From: Actinoplanes lutulentus
GTDB lineage: Bacteria; Actinomycetota; Actinomycetes; Mycobacteriales; Micromonosporaceae
Length of the DNA: 64,000 bases
Direction of reading: 5' to 3'
NCBI RefSeq assembly: GCF_003259845.1
Contig: NZ_QLMJ01000005.1
Span: 186,001-250,000, forward strand
The position numbers were made by a program, and so were the translations under genes. A model generated the notes under the pieces. It had not been told where the DNA came from. It saw only the letters and a program-made list of their open reading frames with translations, and searched no databases. Positions 7,779 through 17,061 of the stretch are shown one piece after another. Numbering within the stretch: the stretch's first letter is position 1; each line of letters starts with the position of its first letter.

Positions 7779-9263
7779 TCAGGTGATCGGCTGCATGCGG
7801 TGCAGGAGCCGGTCCAGCGGCATGCTGGCGAACGCGATCCGCACGTCGCTCGACGCGTACGGCAACCAGAACCGGCCGTCGTGCACGAGACCGCCGCAGG
7901 AGTAGAGCACGTTCGGCACGTACCCCTCGCGCTCGATCTCGTCCGGGTCGATCAGGCCCTGCGGGAGATCCGCGATCACCTTCGACGGGTCGTTCAGGTC
8001 GAGCAGCATGGCGCCGATGGCGTACCGGCGCATCGGGCCGACGCCGTGGGTGAGCACCAGCCACCCGGCCTCGGTCTCGATCGGTGAGCCGCAGTTGCCG
8101 ACCTGGATCAGGTCCCAGCCCCGATGCGGCACGAGCAGCGGCCCGGCCGGCTGCCACCGGTGCTTCTCGTCGCGGACGGCCAGCCCTAGGGTCTCGCCGT
8201 CGGAGCGGCAGAGCGCCATCTTCCGCCCGTTGATGTACCGCGGGAACAGTGCCATGCCCTTGTTGCGGGCCGCCGGCCCGTGCAGCGTGGTGACCTCGAA
8301 GTGCCGCAGGTCCCGGCTGTAGATGACCCGCCCGGAGATGTTGAACCCGTCATAGGCGGTGTACGTCGCCTGATAGGCCGGCCTGCCGTCCGGGTCAATC
8401 ACCTGGACGAACCGTGCGTCCTCCATGCCCCGGCTCTCGCTCGGGGTGGTCGGCCACATGACCCGCTGGTGCAGCGGCATGGTCGGCGGGTAGGTGACCG
8501 CGTAGTCGTCCATGACGATCCGCCGGATCAGATCCATGGTCATCGGCGTGTTGGGCCGGGCCAGGATCTCCGGCGGCAGGTGGCTGAGGATGTCCTCGAA
8601 CACCTGGTCGTCGTACCGCTCGGGCAGGGCCCCGAGAATGTACGCGGACGCCTCGGTGTCGATGTCCTCGTCGCCGAGCGCGGCGAAGAGCTGATGCCGC
8701 ATGTGTTTGGCGCCGACCCGCTGGCCGATGCCGAGCGGGCCGTCCCGATCCTCCAGCCGGATGGCTCCGCCCGGCCCGAGGATCACGCTGCAGAAGCCGA
8801 TGGACGAGATGTGCCCCTCGCCGATCTGCCGCAGGCTGAGCGCCGCCCGCAACTCGCCGGGCGCGAGATCGGCCTGGTCGGGGTGCGGGACGATCGACGG
8901 GTTGCAGAGCGCTGCCGCCTCGACCGAGAACTCGTGGCTGAAGTACGCCCCGATCAGCGTCCGGGCCGCCGGCGACAGCTCGATCTCCGACGGGACACGG
9001 TGCTGGACGACCTCGTAGTGGTGCTGGAACGTCGACAGGATGTCGTGATGCCGCCCGGCGAAGCGGTTCAGCACGTCGTCCAGCAGCGCGTTGATGTCGC
9101 TCTCGTCGAGCTGCAGCATCCGCTCGATCATGCAGGCCGCGCGGTTGTGCGTGGCGTGCGCGTCCTCGCCGGGCACGAACAGCTTGATCACGACGCGACG
9201 GCCGTCGGGCGTCATGGTGAGGTTGTGACGGGTGATGTCTTGCGTATTCACGGTTGCGGTCAC
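7779..9263 (-). CDS. GH130-family glycoside phosphorylase
   Basis: 494 aa, five-bladed beta-propeller family acting on beta-mannosides, usually by phosphorolysis. Typical motifs: ESRGMEDARFVQV (the conserved acid region), YTAYDGFN, KGMALFPRYINGRKMAL, GWDLIQVGNCGSPIET, WLVLTHGVG and a C-terminal YSCGGLV. A helical N-terminal region of about 230 residues precedes the propeller, longer than in minimal GH130 enzymes. The GTG start overlaps the stop of the upstream toroid gene (GTGA). It forms an operon with two GT4 glycosyltransferases, suggesting turnover of a manno-oligosaccharide or glycan made by them. Confidence 0.9.
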   Translation of the reverse strand: MTATVNTQDITRHNLTMTPDGRRVVIKLFVPGEDAHATHNRAACMIERMLQLDESDINALLDDVLNRFAGRHHDILSTFQHHYEVVQHRVPSEIELSPAARTLIGAYFSHEFSVEAAALCNPSIVPHPDQADLAPGELRAALSLRQIGEGHISSIGFCSVILGPGGAIRLEDRDGPLGIGQRVGAKHMRHQLFAALGDEDIDTEASAYILGALPERYDDQVFEDILSHLPPEILARPNTPMTMDLIRRIVMDDYAVTYPPTMPLHQRVMWPTTPSESRGMEDARFVQVIDPDGRPAYQATYTAYDGFNISGRVIYSRDLRHFEVTTLHGPAARNKGMALFPRYINGRKMALCRSDGETLGLAVRDEKHRWQPAGPLLVPHRGWDLIQVGNCGSPIETEAGWLVLTHGVGPMRRYAIGAMLLDLNDPSKVIADLPQGLIDPDEIEREGYVPNVLYSCGGLVHDGRFWLPYASSDVRIAFASMPLDRLLHRMQPIT

Positions 9264-10375
9264 GCTAGGCCGCCTGACGGTCGGGTCGCGCTCCGGCTCG
9301 CCAGCCTGCGGGCATGCTGCAAGGTGGAGACGAGCGCGAGGGTGGATTCGGCTCCTTGATTCAGATTAGGACCATCAACCGTCAAACCGTCATAACAACC
9401 AGAAGTCTCGCTGTCCCACATCACCGTTCCGGTGTCGTTGTCGCCCAAAAACCAGGCGATCGACTGAAAGAGCGGGGCATCCCAGCGTTCGTCGCCGGTG
9501 ACCGCGGCCGCTGTGGCGCAGGCGTCCGCGGTGGCGGCCGCCTCGATCGGCTGCTGGTCGAGCAGGTCGGGCGCGAGCGAGCCGATGTCGCCGATCCGGC
9601 TGCGGTGCTTGCCGGCCCGCCAGCCACAGACCGGGACGGTGGAGAGGTGGCCGTGGTGCTCCTGGACCTCGCAGAGCCAGGCCAGCATCCGCAGCCCGTC
9701 GGTGAGCATGCTCTCGTCGCCGAGCAGGTCGCCGGCGGCGATGACGACCTCGGCGAGGGATGCGCTCGCGTACGTCAGCTCGCGGTCCGGCCAGATCCAG
9801 TGCGGGTCGGATCCGGGCATGCCGATCACGGTGGCCGCGTCGCCGAGCAGCTGGGCGGCCTCGCGGTCACGGGGGTCGGCGCGCAGCACCTCGGCGGCGC
9901 CGAGCCCGGCGAACGCCATCGCCTTCGGCCACGGTGACCGGCAGCGCACGCTCTGGCGGAACGCGTGCATCGCCTCCCGGCGCAGCCACGGCGTCCGGGC
10001 CCGGGCCGCGGCGGTGCCGAGTCCCCAGAGCGCCCGGCCCCACCAGTCGCCCAGCGAGGGTTCGTCCTGCCAGCGGCGGTCGTAGCCCATCCGGTTGCGG
10101 AAGCCGCCGGCCGCGCCCTGCGCGTGGGTGAGGAACGCCAGGTAGCGCTCGGCGTGCCGGACCAGCTCGGGTCCGGGCCGGGGGTCGCGCACGGCCACGA
10201 GCAGGCCGCGGGACACGTCGTCGACGCAGTATCCGTGCTCACGCCGGGCGATCGCGTTACGGGCGTGTTCGAGCAGGCCGGTGTCGTCGGAGAGCCGGAA
10301 CACGTGATCCCAGCGGGGTTCCGGAACATCACGCAGCTGAATCGGCGGCGGAATCAGCCTCAACGGAACGCTCAT
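9260..10375 (-). CDS. Alpha/alpha-toroid carbohydrate protein of the GT4-GH130 cluster
   Basis: 371 aa from ATG 10375. Rich in tryptophan and helix-forming segments (GYCVDDVSRGLLVAV, WQDEPSLGDWWGRALWGLGTA, DPHWIWPDRELTYASASLAEV, GAESTLALVSTLQHAR), the pattern of (alpha/alpha)6 glycosidase-like proteins that databases often label glycosyltransferase. It is coupled to GH130 by a GTGA overlap and follows a GT4 gene, so it probably acts on the same glycan. Activity is not identifiable. An in-frame ATG at 10408 would start inside a hairpin, so 10375 is preferred. Confidence 0.75.
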   Translation of the reverse strand: MSVPLRLIPPPIQLRDVPEPRWDHVFRLSDDTGLLEHARNAIARREHGYCVDDVSRGLLVAVRDPRPGPELVRHAERYLAFLTHAQGAAGGFRNRMGYDRRWQDEPSLGDWWGRALWGLGTAAARARTPWLRREAMHAFRQSVRCRSPWPKAMAFAGLGAAEVLRADPRDREAAQLLGDAATVIGMPGSDPHWIWPDRELTYASASLAEVVIAAGDLLGDESMLTDGLRMLAWLCEVQEHHGHLSTVPVCGWRAGKHRSRIGDIGSLAPDLLDQQPIEAAATADACATAAAVTGDERWDAPLFQSIAWFLGDNDTGTVMWDSETSGCYDGLTVDGPNLNQGAESTLALVSTLQHARRLASRSATRPSGGLA

Positions 10376-10401
10376 GCTGCCAACTCCACTGAATTCATGC
10401 G

Positions 10402-10433
10402 TCCGCATGAGCTCGCAAGCTCGCTCATGCGGA
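10402..10433 (-). promoter_or_regulatory. Stem-loop on the GT4 stop codon
   Basis: TCCGCATGAG (10402-10411) and CTCATGCGGA (10424-10433) form a perfect 10-bp stem with a 12-nt loop. The right arm covers the stop codon of the GT4 gene, and the left arm lies 27 bp before the start of the next gene in the operon. It may reduce read-through or adjust downstream translation. Confidence 0.5.
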
Positions 10434-11591
10434 AATCGTCTGCGCTGCGAGCGGCCGGCGGTCGGCGGTCAGGCGGGCGGCGAGCGAGGAATATCGCGCG
10501 GCCACGGCGGGCCAGCGCAGCGTCGGGCCACCGGCCAGGCCGGTGAGCCGGCCGGGCAGGCCCGGCTCGGCCAGAACCCTGCGGATGGCCATCGCCATCG
10601 CCTCCGGATCCTGATGGGGTACGAGCAGACCAGGCCCGTCCGCAAGCAACTCGACCGCGTGCGGGAACTCGGTCGCCACCACCGGGATCCCGGCGGCCAC
10701 CGCCTCGATGAGCACGCCCGAGGTGACCTGCTCGGTGGAGTCGTAGGGCAGCACGACCGCGTCGGCCGAGGTGATCAGCCGGGACAGGTCGTCCGGATCG
10801 AGGTAGACGTCTTCCCACCGGACGCAGTCGGCGACACCGCGGTCCTCGGCGATCGCCTTGAGCGAGTCCCGGTACACGTCACCCTGCTGCTGGAGGACGG
10901 ACGGGTGGGTACGCCCAGCGACCGTGTAGATCGGCCTGGGCTCGACGTCGTCAAGGAACGCCAGAGCGCGCAGCGCCCACTCGATGCCTTTGCCGGGCCC
11001 GAGCAGGCCCCAGGTGAGCAGGTGCGGCCGGTGGTTCGGCTCACCCGCGTCCGACCGGGGCAGGCCCGCGTGACTGGCCGCGCCGTGCGGAATCACGGTG
11101 ATCTTGCGAGGGTCCACGTCGTAGAAGCCAGTGAGCCGGGTACGCGCGGTGTCGGTCATCGTCACCACGGCGTCGGCCGTCGCGACGATCTGCTCCAGGA
11201 CGGTGCGCTGCTGCTGGTCCGGGTGGGTCAGCACGGTGTGCAGGACCACGATCACCGGTACCCGCAGGCCGCGCAGCACCGGCAGGATCTCGGCCCCGGC
11301 GTCACCGGGGTAGATGCCGTACTCGTGCTGGACGATCACCACGTCGAAACGGTTCAGGGCGGTGGTGGCGGCGACCCACCCGCCGGGGCGGTCGGTGTGC
11401 CAGGTGTGTACGACCCGTGGGGCTGCCCCGTCGAGCTCGATCCCACCGCTCGTGTTGTCGCTGGCGAGCAGGCGTACGACGCCTGAGCCGGGGGTCCCGG
11501 ACACCAGGTGGGTCGCGAGTGCCGCATTGAATGTCGCCAAACCGCATTGCGTGGGGGGATATGTGCTCAGAAACCCGTATGTCGCGGGCAT
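10425..11591 (-). CDS. GT4-family glycosyltransferase
   Basis: 388 aa, GT-B fold. N-terminal acceptor domain starts GFLSTYPPTQCGLATF; QHEYGIY and VLHTVL follow. The C-terminal nucleotide-sugar domain shows HLLTWGLLGPGKGIEWALRA, ADAVVLPYDS and SGVLIEAVAAGIPVVAT, the GT4 E-x7-E-like region. Cytoplasmic retaining transferase with unknown sugar. It lies between a second GT4 gene upstream and the toroid/GH130 pair downstream on the same strand. Confidence 0.9.
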   Translation of the reverse strand: MPATYGFLSTYPPTQCGLATFNAALATHLVSGTPGSGVVRLLASDNTSGGIELDGAAPRVVHTWHTDRPGGWVAATTALNRFDVVIVQHEYGIYPGDAGAEILPVLRGLRVPVIVVLHTVLTHPDQQQRTVLEQIVATADAVVTMTDTARTRLTGFYDVDPRKITVIPHGAASHAGLPRSDAGEPNHRPHLLTWGLLGPGKGIEWALRALAFLDDVEPRPIYTVAGRTHPSVLQQQGDVYRDSLKAIAEDRGVADCVRWEDVYLDPDDLSRLITSADAVVLPYDSTEQVTSGVLIEAVAAGIPVVATEFPHAVELLADGPGLLVPHQDPEAMAMAIRRVLAEPGLPGRLTGLAGGPTLRWPAVAARYSSLAARLTADRRPLAAQTISA

Positions 11592-11750
11592 GACAGGGCC
11601 TTTCTCCTCGGCCGGCTGCCTCCCCGCAGCACGGACTCAGCGCGCGCGGGCACGGTGTCGTAAACCGCGCGGGAACGGCGCAGAGGCGGTCCGAGAAAAA
11701 GGGCCGGTTAACGCGCAATTCACATTGGGACGTTAACAAGATCCAGCTAA

Positions 11751-12752
11751 TCAGCTGACGATTTTTCGGTAAATCGCCAAGTACTCCTCGACCATGCGGT
11801 CGGCGGAGAAGCGTGACCGCGCGCGTGCCGAACAGGCCGCTCGATCGACCGCGGCGATCCTCCCGACCGCCGCCACCGCCTCGTCGACGGTATCCACGAC
11901 GTAACCGGTGACACCCTCGTCCACGACTTCCGGCATCGACCCCTTTCGGTACGCGATCACCGGTGTGCCGCACGCCATGGACTCGACGACGGAAAGCCCG
12001 AACGGTTCGGCGAACCTGATCGGGTGCAGCAGTGCCGCGCCGGAACCGAGGATGGCGCCGCGTTCCTCCGGGCCGACCGAGCCGAGATAGACCACGTGTT
12101 CGCCGTCGATCTCCGGCTCCACCTTTTCGGCGAAGTAATCACGATCCTGCACGATTCCGCACATGATGAGCCGCCGTCCGGCTCTGCGGGCGATCTCGAT
12201 GGCGATGTCGGTTCCTTTGTCGGGATGGATGCGCCCGAAGAGGATGAGGTCGTCACCGCCGTCCGGATGGAACGGTAAACCGCTCAGGTCGATGCCGTGA
12301 TGAACGGTTGCCACATATTCCAGATCGGGAGAACGGTCGCTGTCGGAGATGCTCACGAAGTGCGAGCGGCTCCTTCGGTAAGCCGGGAGGATGTTCTGTC
12401 CGGAGAATCCGTGGATGGTGGTGAGCATCGGCGCCCGGCAGTGTGCCGAGAAGGCGAGCGGTAACCAGTCCAGGTGGTTGTGGATGAGGTCGAACTCGCC
12501 GGACCGTTCGAGCGCGTGGCTGACGTGGATCGCCTCCCACACCCGGCCGTCGATCGTGTCGTTCTCCTCGTACCCGGTGGGTACGACGCCGTCCAGGGTG
12601 GCCGCGGTGACCGAGTCCAGGGTGGCGAAGAGCGTGACGTCGACACCGCGGGCGACAAGCCCCTCGGCGATCAGGCTGGTGATCAGCTCCCACGGGCCGT
12701 AGTGCAGCGGCGGCGTACGCCATGCGATGGGGCCCAGGAGTGCGACCTTCAT
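11751..12752 (-). CDS. GT4-family glycosyltransferase
   Basis: 333 aa, GT-B fold and slightly short. It begins MKVALLGPIAWRTPPLHYGPWE, with a glycine/histidine acceptor site, then HNHLDWLP, TTIHGFS, and the donor-site motifs LFGRIHPDKGTDIAIEIARRAG and EPFGLSVVESMACGTPVIAYRKGSMPEVV, with the two acidic residues of the EX7E motif. This type (Y-G-P-W-E start) is common in actinobacterial clusters with GH13 and GH130 genes. A 159-bp gap to the next GT4 gene suggests that gene may have its own promoter. Confidence 0.92.
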   Translation of the reverse strand: MKVALLGPIAWRTPPLHYGPWELITSLIAEGLVARGVDVTLFATLDSVTAATLDGVVPTGYEENDTIDGRVWEAIHVSHALERSGEFDLIHNHLDWLPLAFSAHCRAPMLTTIHGFSGQNILPAYRRSRSHFVSISDSDRSPDLEYVATVHHGIDLSGLPFHPDGGDDLILFGRIHPDKGTDIAIEIARRAGRRLIMCGIVQDRDYFAEKVEPEIDGEHVVYLGSVGPEERGAILGSGAALLHPIRFAEPFGLSVVESMACGTPVIAYRKGSMPEVVDEGVTGYVVDTVDEAVAAVGRIAAVDRAACSARARSRFSADRMVEEYLAIYRKIVS

Positions 12753-12834
12753 GACAAATCACGTGTTCCGGTCGTAACCACGTCGACAGTATGCCTGGCC
12801 GGTATCAAGCGCGTTCTCGTGTTAGAGAAGAGCA

Positions 12835-14529
12835 ATGACGGATTCGTGGTGGAAGAAGGCAGTCGTCTACCAGATCTACCCGCGGAGCTTCGCGGACTCG
12901 GACGGCGACGGCATGGGCGACCTGCGGGGCATCGTCGGCCACCTCGACTACCTGGCCGAACTCGGCGTCGACGTGCTCTGGCTGTCGCCGATCTATCCGT
13001 CGCCGCAGGACGACAACGGGTACGACATCAGCGATTACCAGAACATCGAGCCGCTCTTCGGTGACCTGGAGGTCTTCGACGAGCTGCTGGCCGGCGCGCA
13101 CGCCCGCGGCATGAAGCTGATCATGGACCTGGTGGTGAACCACAGCTCCGACGAGCACCAGTGGTTCCTGGAGAGCCGGTCGTCGAAGGACAACCCGAAG
13201 CGGGACTGGTACTGGTGGCGCCCGGCCCGCGACGGCATGGAACCGGGAACGCCCGGCGCCGAGCCGACCAACTGGGGTTCCGTCTTCGGCGGCCCGGCCT
13301 GGGAGTACGACGAGAAGACCGGCGAGTACTACCTGCACCTGTTCTCGAAGAAGCAGCCCGACCTCAACTGGGAGAACCCGGAGGTCCGTCAGGCGGTCTA
13401 CGCGATGATGCGCTGGTGGCTCGATCGCGGGGTCGACGGCTTCCGGATGGACGTCATCAACATGATCTCCAAGGTGATCGGCGAAGACGGGTCGCTGCGC
13501 GACGGACGGCTCAGCGCCGGCTCGGCGTACGCGGACGGCTCGGACTCCTTCATCGGCGGCCCGCGGCTGCACGAGTTCCTTCAGGAGATGCACCGGGAGG
13601 TCTTCGCCGGCCGGGAAGGCCTGCTGACCGTCGGTGAGACGCCCGGCGTCACCGTGGAACAGGCCCGGCTGCACACCGACCCGGAACGGCACGAGGTCGA
13701 CATGGTCTTCCAGTTCGACCACGTGTGGGTCGACCGGGGCCCGGACCCGTGGCTGCTGATGCCGCTGCAGCTCACCAACCTCAAGGCGATCTTCGGCCGG
13801 TGGCAGGCCGGGCTCGCCGACCTGGGCTGGAACAGCCTGTACTGGAACAACCACGACCAGCCGCGCGCGGTCTCCCGGTACGGAGACGACAGTAAGCAGT
13901 ACCGGGTGGCGTCGGCCAAGATGCTCGGCACCGTGCTGCACCTGCACCGCGGGACGCCCTACATCTATCAGGGCGAAGAGCTCGGGATGACGAACTACCC
14001 GTTCGCCGGGATCGGCGACTTCCGCGACATCGAGGCGCTCGGCCAATATCGGCAGGCCCTCGACATGGAGGGCCGGAGCCCGGACGAGGTGCTGACGGTC
14101 CTACGGGCGCGGGGGCGGGACAACGCGCGTACCCCGATGCAGTGGGACGGCTCGCCGCACGCCGGATTCACCACCGGGACGCCCTGGCTGGCGGTCAACC
14201 CGAACCATACCGAGATCAACGCCGCTGCCGCGCAGGCCGACGCGGATTCGGTCTTCCACTGGTACCGCAAGCTCATCGAGCTGCGGCACACCGAGCCCGC
14301 AGTGGTCGACGGCGATTTCACCATGCTGCTGCCGAACGACGAGCGGCTGTACGCCTTCACCCGGCGGCTCGGCGGCACCGAACTGCTGGTGATCGGCAAC
14401 TTCACCGGCGAGCCGGTCCGGGCCGAGCTGGACCTGACCGGCGAGCTGATCCTGAACAACCTGCCGGGGGCGCCGGCGGATTCGACGATCGCCCCCTGGC
14501 AGGCAGTGGTCTACCGGCGGAAGGTCTAG
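12835..14529 (+). CDS. GH13 alpha-glucosidase / oligo-1,6-glucosidase
   Basis: 564 aa, full length for the oligo-glucosidase subfamily. N-terminal WWKKAVVYQIYPRSFADSDGDGMGD is the family start. The catalytic residues are visible: nucleophile Asp206 in DGFRMDVIN, acid/base Glu268 in TVGETPG and the stabilising Asp341 in NNHDQPR. MDLVVNHSSDEH is the first conserved region. It hydrolyses terminal alpha-linked glucose from maltose- or isomaltose-type oligosaccharides in the cytoplasm. It is divergent from the GT4-GH130 operon with an 82-bp gap, and the two may share regulation. Confidence 0.95.
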   Translation: MTDSWWKKAVVYQIYPRSFADSDGDGMGDLRGIVGHLDYLAELGVDVLWLSPIYPSPQDDNGYDISDYQNIEPLFGDLEVFDELLAGAHARGMKLIMDLVVNHSSDEHQWFLESRSSKDNPKRDWYWWRPARDGMEPGTPGAEPTNWGSVFGGPAWEYDEKTGEYYLHLFSKKQPDLNWENPEVRQAVYAMMRWWLDRGVDGFRMDVINMISKVIGEDGSLRDGRLSAGSAYADGSDSFIGGPRLHEFLQEMHREVFAGREGLLTVGETPGVTVEQARLHTDPERHEVDMVFQFDHVWVDRGPDPWLLMPLQLTNLKAIFGRWQAGLADLGWNSLYWNNHDQPRAVSRYGDDSKQYRVASAKMLGTVLHLHRGTPYIYQGEELGMTNYPFAGIGDFRDIEALGQYRQALDMEGRSPDEVLTVLRARGRDNARTPMQWDGSPHAGFTTGTPWLAVNPNHTEINAAAAQADADSVFHWYRKLIELRHTEPAVVDGDFTMLLPNDERLYAFTRRLGGTELLVIGNFTGEPVRAELDLTGELILNNLPGAPADSTIAPWQAVVYRRKV

Positions 14530-14675
14530 CCCTCGGTGAGGGTCGGCCAGGAGTACGCGAGCAGGGCGAACGCCGCGCCGAGCAGGGCCAGGCTGACGCC
14601 GCGGGTGCCGATCGGGAGCGCCGCGAGGACGAGCAGGATGATCGCGATCAAGTAAAAGAGTCCCTGGATGGACAT
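14526..14675 (-). CDS. Small two-helix membrane protein
   Basis: 49 aa (MSIQGLFYLIAIILLVLAALP...). Two hydrophobic helices joined by a short PIGTRG loop, hence a likely inner-membrane protein. A GAGGAG ribosome site 6-7 nt upstream fixes the ATG at 14675, although the frame is open further. It is convergent with the GH13 gene and overlaps its stop by 4 bp. Function unknown. Confidence 0.75.
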   Translation of the reverse strand: MSIQGLFYLIAIILLVLAALPIGTRGVSLALLGAAFALLAYSWPTLTEG

Positions 14676-14691
14676 GAGTGCTCCTCGATGA

Positions 14692-14723
14692 GTGGGGGTA
14701 GAGCGGCGACGCTGTACCCCCAC
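14692..14723 (-). terminator. Hairpin between CocE hydrolase and small membrane protein
   Basis: GTGGGGGTA and TACCCCCAC form a perfect 9-bp stem with a 14-nt loop, located after the minus-strand hydrolase gene and just before the start region of the small membrane protein. It is a likely terminator, or possibly an attenuator, between the two. Confidence 0.5.
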
Positions 14724-14753
14724 GGCGATGAGCGCTAAACCGAAAGCCCTCGC

Positions 14754-16331
14754 TTATACGACCGGAAGGACCACGAACGAGGTGTTCCGGACTGTCGTAT
14801 CGGTGGCGATCATGCGGGTGGCTGGGCCGGGTGGCTCGCCGGTCCCGTAATTGCGCAGGAACCTCGGATGCGCGCCGCCTGCCACCAGCAGCCGGATCCG
14901 GTGCCCGGGCCGGAACCGGTGCGCCGTGGAGCCGAGCGACACCTCGGTCCGCCCGCCGGTGATCCGGGCCAGGCCGTCGCACACGTTTATCGACTTGCCG
15001 TCCGGGGACACGTCGCAGAGCCGGGCGAAGAGATCGCCGCTGGCCGCGGTGGTCGACGCGTCGGCCACGAACCGCACCTCGCCCATCACCTCGACCGCCT
15101 CGGTCAGTGCCTCGGTGTCGAAGAGGATCACATCGGACCGTTTCTCCAGCTTGGCGTTGTCGTGAGTGCCCTGTGTCGGCGACTGGAGAGCGCCTCCGAT
15201 CGACGGCGTCGGCGAGTTTGGATCGTACCGAAATGTGGTCGAACCGGGACCGGCCTCGGAGCGCAACGTGCCCGCGGAGAGGAAGAGTGTGGAAGGGCGC
15301 CCGGAGGGCGGCCAATCGGGGAGGTCGCGCCATTCGTCGACCCCACCCATGTGTACGCGGACCGGCTGGGCCGGGGTCTCGCCCCGCAGCGTGCGCAGGG
15401 CCTGGGTGAACGTCTCGGTCCAGCCCTCGCCGAGCGAACTGGTGTGCGTCCACGGGCCGATCAGCAGCTCGACCGGCATCCCGGAGGCGTGCCGCCGCCG
15501 ATAGAGCTCGATCACCTGCTCGGTGGCGAGGTCGTGCCAGCCGGTCATCAGGGTGACCGGGATGGGCAGCGCCGCGGCCGAGTCGGTGACGTCGGCACCC
15601 GCCCAGTACGGATCGGCGGCGTCGGGGGCCTCCAGCCAGTGCTCGAACTCCGCGCGCCGGCCGCCGAACGGCGCCTGGTAGGCCTCGGCGAGCGGCAGGC
15701 CGAGGGTGGCCCGGCGCAGGTGCCGCTGCAGGCGCAGGACTGCCTTCACGTTGTCCCAGAAGGTGGCTGCCTGACCGAACATGGCCAGTCCGCCGACGAG
15801 CGAGCGCTCCAGCGCGAACGCACCGCCCGGCCAGAAAAACGCGTGCGGATCGATCAGGCCGACCTGGGCGATCGCGCCACGCCACTCGGGCGGCGGCTCG
15901 GCGGCCAGGCTGAGCTGGGTGTAGGTCATGTAGCTCGCGCCGAGCGTGAACAGATCACCGCTGAACCACTCCTGCTTGCGGATCCACTCGACCGCAGCCT
16001 GCCCGTCCGGCGCCTCGTTGCGCCAGGTGTGGAACTCACCGTCCGACCCACCGGTGCCCCGGGTGCTCTGCAGCAGCACGTGGAAGCCCTGCTCGGCGAA
16101 GAGGGCGCCGTACAGGTAGTTCCACGGGAAGCCGCCGCGCACGTAGGGCGCGCGCAGCAGGATCGTCGGGCACGGCTCGCCGGTGACCGGCGCGTAGTGG
16201 TCGGTGAGCAGGGTGTTCCCGTCGGCGCCGGGCACCGGCACGGCCCGCTCCCAGGTGACGTCGTAGCGTGCGGCAGGGCCCTTGCGGGCCCGCCGCCGCA
16301 TCAATCGGAGGATCAAGGGCAGCTGCTGCAT
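14754..16331 (-). CDS. CocE/NonD-family serine hydrolase
   Basis: 525 aa, X-Pro dipeptidyl-peptidase/cocaine-esterase family. An alpha/beta-hydrolase core starts at PGADGNTLLTDHYAP; the nucleophile is Ser133 in TLGASYMTYTQ, the aspartate lies in MTGWHDL and the histidine in GPWTHTSS. The C-terminal jelly-roll domain (about 310-525) is complete (VMGEVRFVADAST, FRPGHRIRLLVAGG). No signal peptide; a short basic N terminus (LMRRRARKG). It is divergent from a TetR regulator 55 bp away that probably controls it. Likely an ester or amide hydrolase; substrate unknown. Confidence 0.92.
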   Translation of the reverse strand: MQQLPLILRLMRRRARKGPAARYDVTWERAVPVPGADGNTLLTDHYAPVTGEPCPTILLRAPYVRGGFPWNYLYGALFAEQGFHVLLQSTRGTGGSDGEFHTWRNEAPDGQAAVEWIRKQEWFSGDLFTLGASYMTYTQLSLAAEPPPEWRGAIAQVGLIDPHAFFWPGGAFALERSLVGGLAMFGQAATFWDNVKAVLRLQRHLRRATLGLPLAEAYQAPFGGRRAEFEHWLEAPDAADPYWAGADVTDSAAALPIPVTLMTGWHDLATEQVIELYRRRHASGMPVELLIGPWTHTSSLGEGWTETFTQALRTLRGETPAQPVRVHMGGVDEWRDLPDWPPSGRPSTLFLSAGTLRSEAGPGSTTFRYDPNSPTPSIGGALQSPTQGTHDNAKLEKRSDVILFDTEALTEAVEVMGEVRFVADASTTAASGDLFARLCDVSPDGKSINVCDGLARITGGRTEVSLGSTAHRFRPGHRIRLLVAGGAHPRFLRNYGTGEPPGPATRMIATDTTVRNTSFVVLPVV

Positions 16332-16350
16332 ACGTCACGCTCCCTTTTTC

Positions 16351-16373
16351 GTACGCTGTACCGAAAACAGTAC
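16351..16373. promoter_or_regulatory. Candidate TetR operator between divergent genes
   Basis: Imperfect inverted repeat with GTAC at each end and CTGT/ACAG inside (GTACGCTGTA...AACAGTAC), centred in the 55-bp gap between the hydrolase and TetR genes. Size and position fit a TetR-family operator acting on both promoters. Evidence is symmetry and position only. Confidence 0.45.
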
Positions 16374-16386
16374 CAGGAGGTTCCCT

Positions 16387-17019
16387 GTGCCACGAGGCCG
16401 TCCACCGCTGCGCAACCGTGAGCAGGTGCTCGCCGCCGCGGTCCGGCTCGCCGACGCGGACGGCCTGGACGCCGTCACGATGCGGCGGGTCGCGTCCGAG
16501 ATCGGCGCCGGGGCGATGTCGCTCTACACCTATGTGCCGGACCGGGAACACCTCATCGACCTGATGGTGGACCGGGTGGCCGGCGAGATGGAGCTGCCGG
16601 CGCTCACCGGCGATTGGCGGGCCGACCTGTTCGCCCTGGTCGGCGCCCAGCGGGCGATGATGCTGAAGCACCCGTGGCTGACCGGCGCACTCGCCGGCCG
16701 GTCGGTGATGGGGCTCAACCTGCTCGCCTATCTGGAGCACGGGCTCGGCGCGCTGGAGCCGTCCGGCCTCTCCGGCGGCACCCGGATGGCGGTGCTCGCC
16801 CTGCTCACCGGCTTCGTCGCGTCGTACGTGACCGCCGAGCTGGCCGGCGACTCGACCGGCACCGAGCAGGTCACCCAGATCGTCGCGGCGATGGCGAGCG
16901 GCGACTTCCCGCGGCTCGCGGCGGCCTTCGCCGAAGGCGGCAGCGAGCCGCCGGACTTCGAGCGGATCGCGGACTGGGTGATCACCGGACTGGTTAACCA
17001 GGCGACCGGGAATTCTTGA
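16387..17019 (+). CDS. TetR-family transcriptional regulator
   Basis: 210 aa from GTG 16387, placed by a strong AGGAGG ribosome site at 16375-16380. The N-terminal helix-turn-helix (REQVLAAAVRLADADGLDAV, MRRVASEIGAGAMSLYTYV) is typical TetR; the remainder is the ligand domain with a TetR_C-like pattern (LVGAQRAMMLKHPWL). It is divergent from the CocE hydrolase and probably represses it. Confidence 0.92.
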   Translation: MPRGRPPLRNREQVLAAAVRLADADGLDAVTMRRVASEIGAGAMSLYTYVPDREHLIDLMVDRVAGEMELPALTGDWRADLFALVGAQRAMMLKHPWLTGALAGRSVMGLNLLAYLEHGLGALEPSGLSGGTRMAVLALLTGFVASYVTAELAGDSTGTEQVTQIVAAMASGDFPRLAAAFAEGGSEPPDFERIADWVITGLVNQATGNS

Positions 17020-17061
17020 TAATCGAGATTGATTGGCGAGCGGCCGGGTAATTCCGAGGGC

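Noticed and set aside
12805..14046. 413-codon open frame antisense to the GH13 gene
   Set aside because: The GH13 gene has all catalytic residues in frame; the antisense product has no recognisable motif and a biased composition.
14101..15885. 594-codon open frame on the minus strand covering the GH13 3' end and most of the CocE gene in another frame
   Set aside because: It overlaps two well-supported genes and has no domain; typical of high-GC shadow frames.
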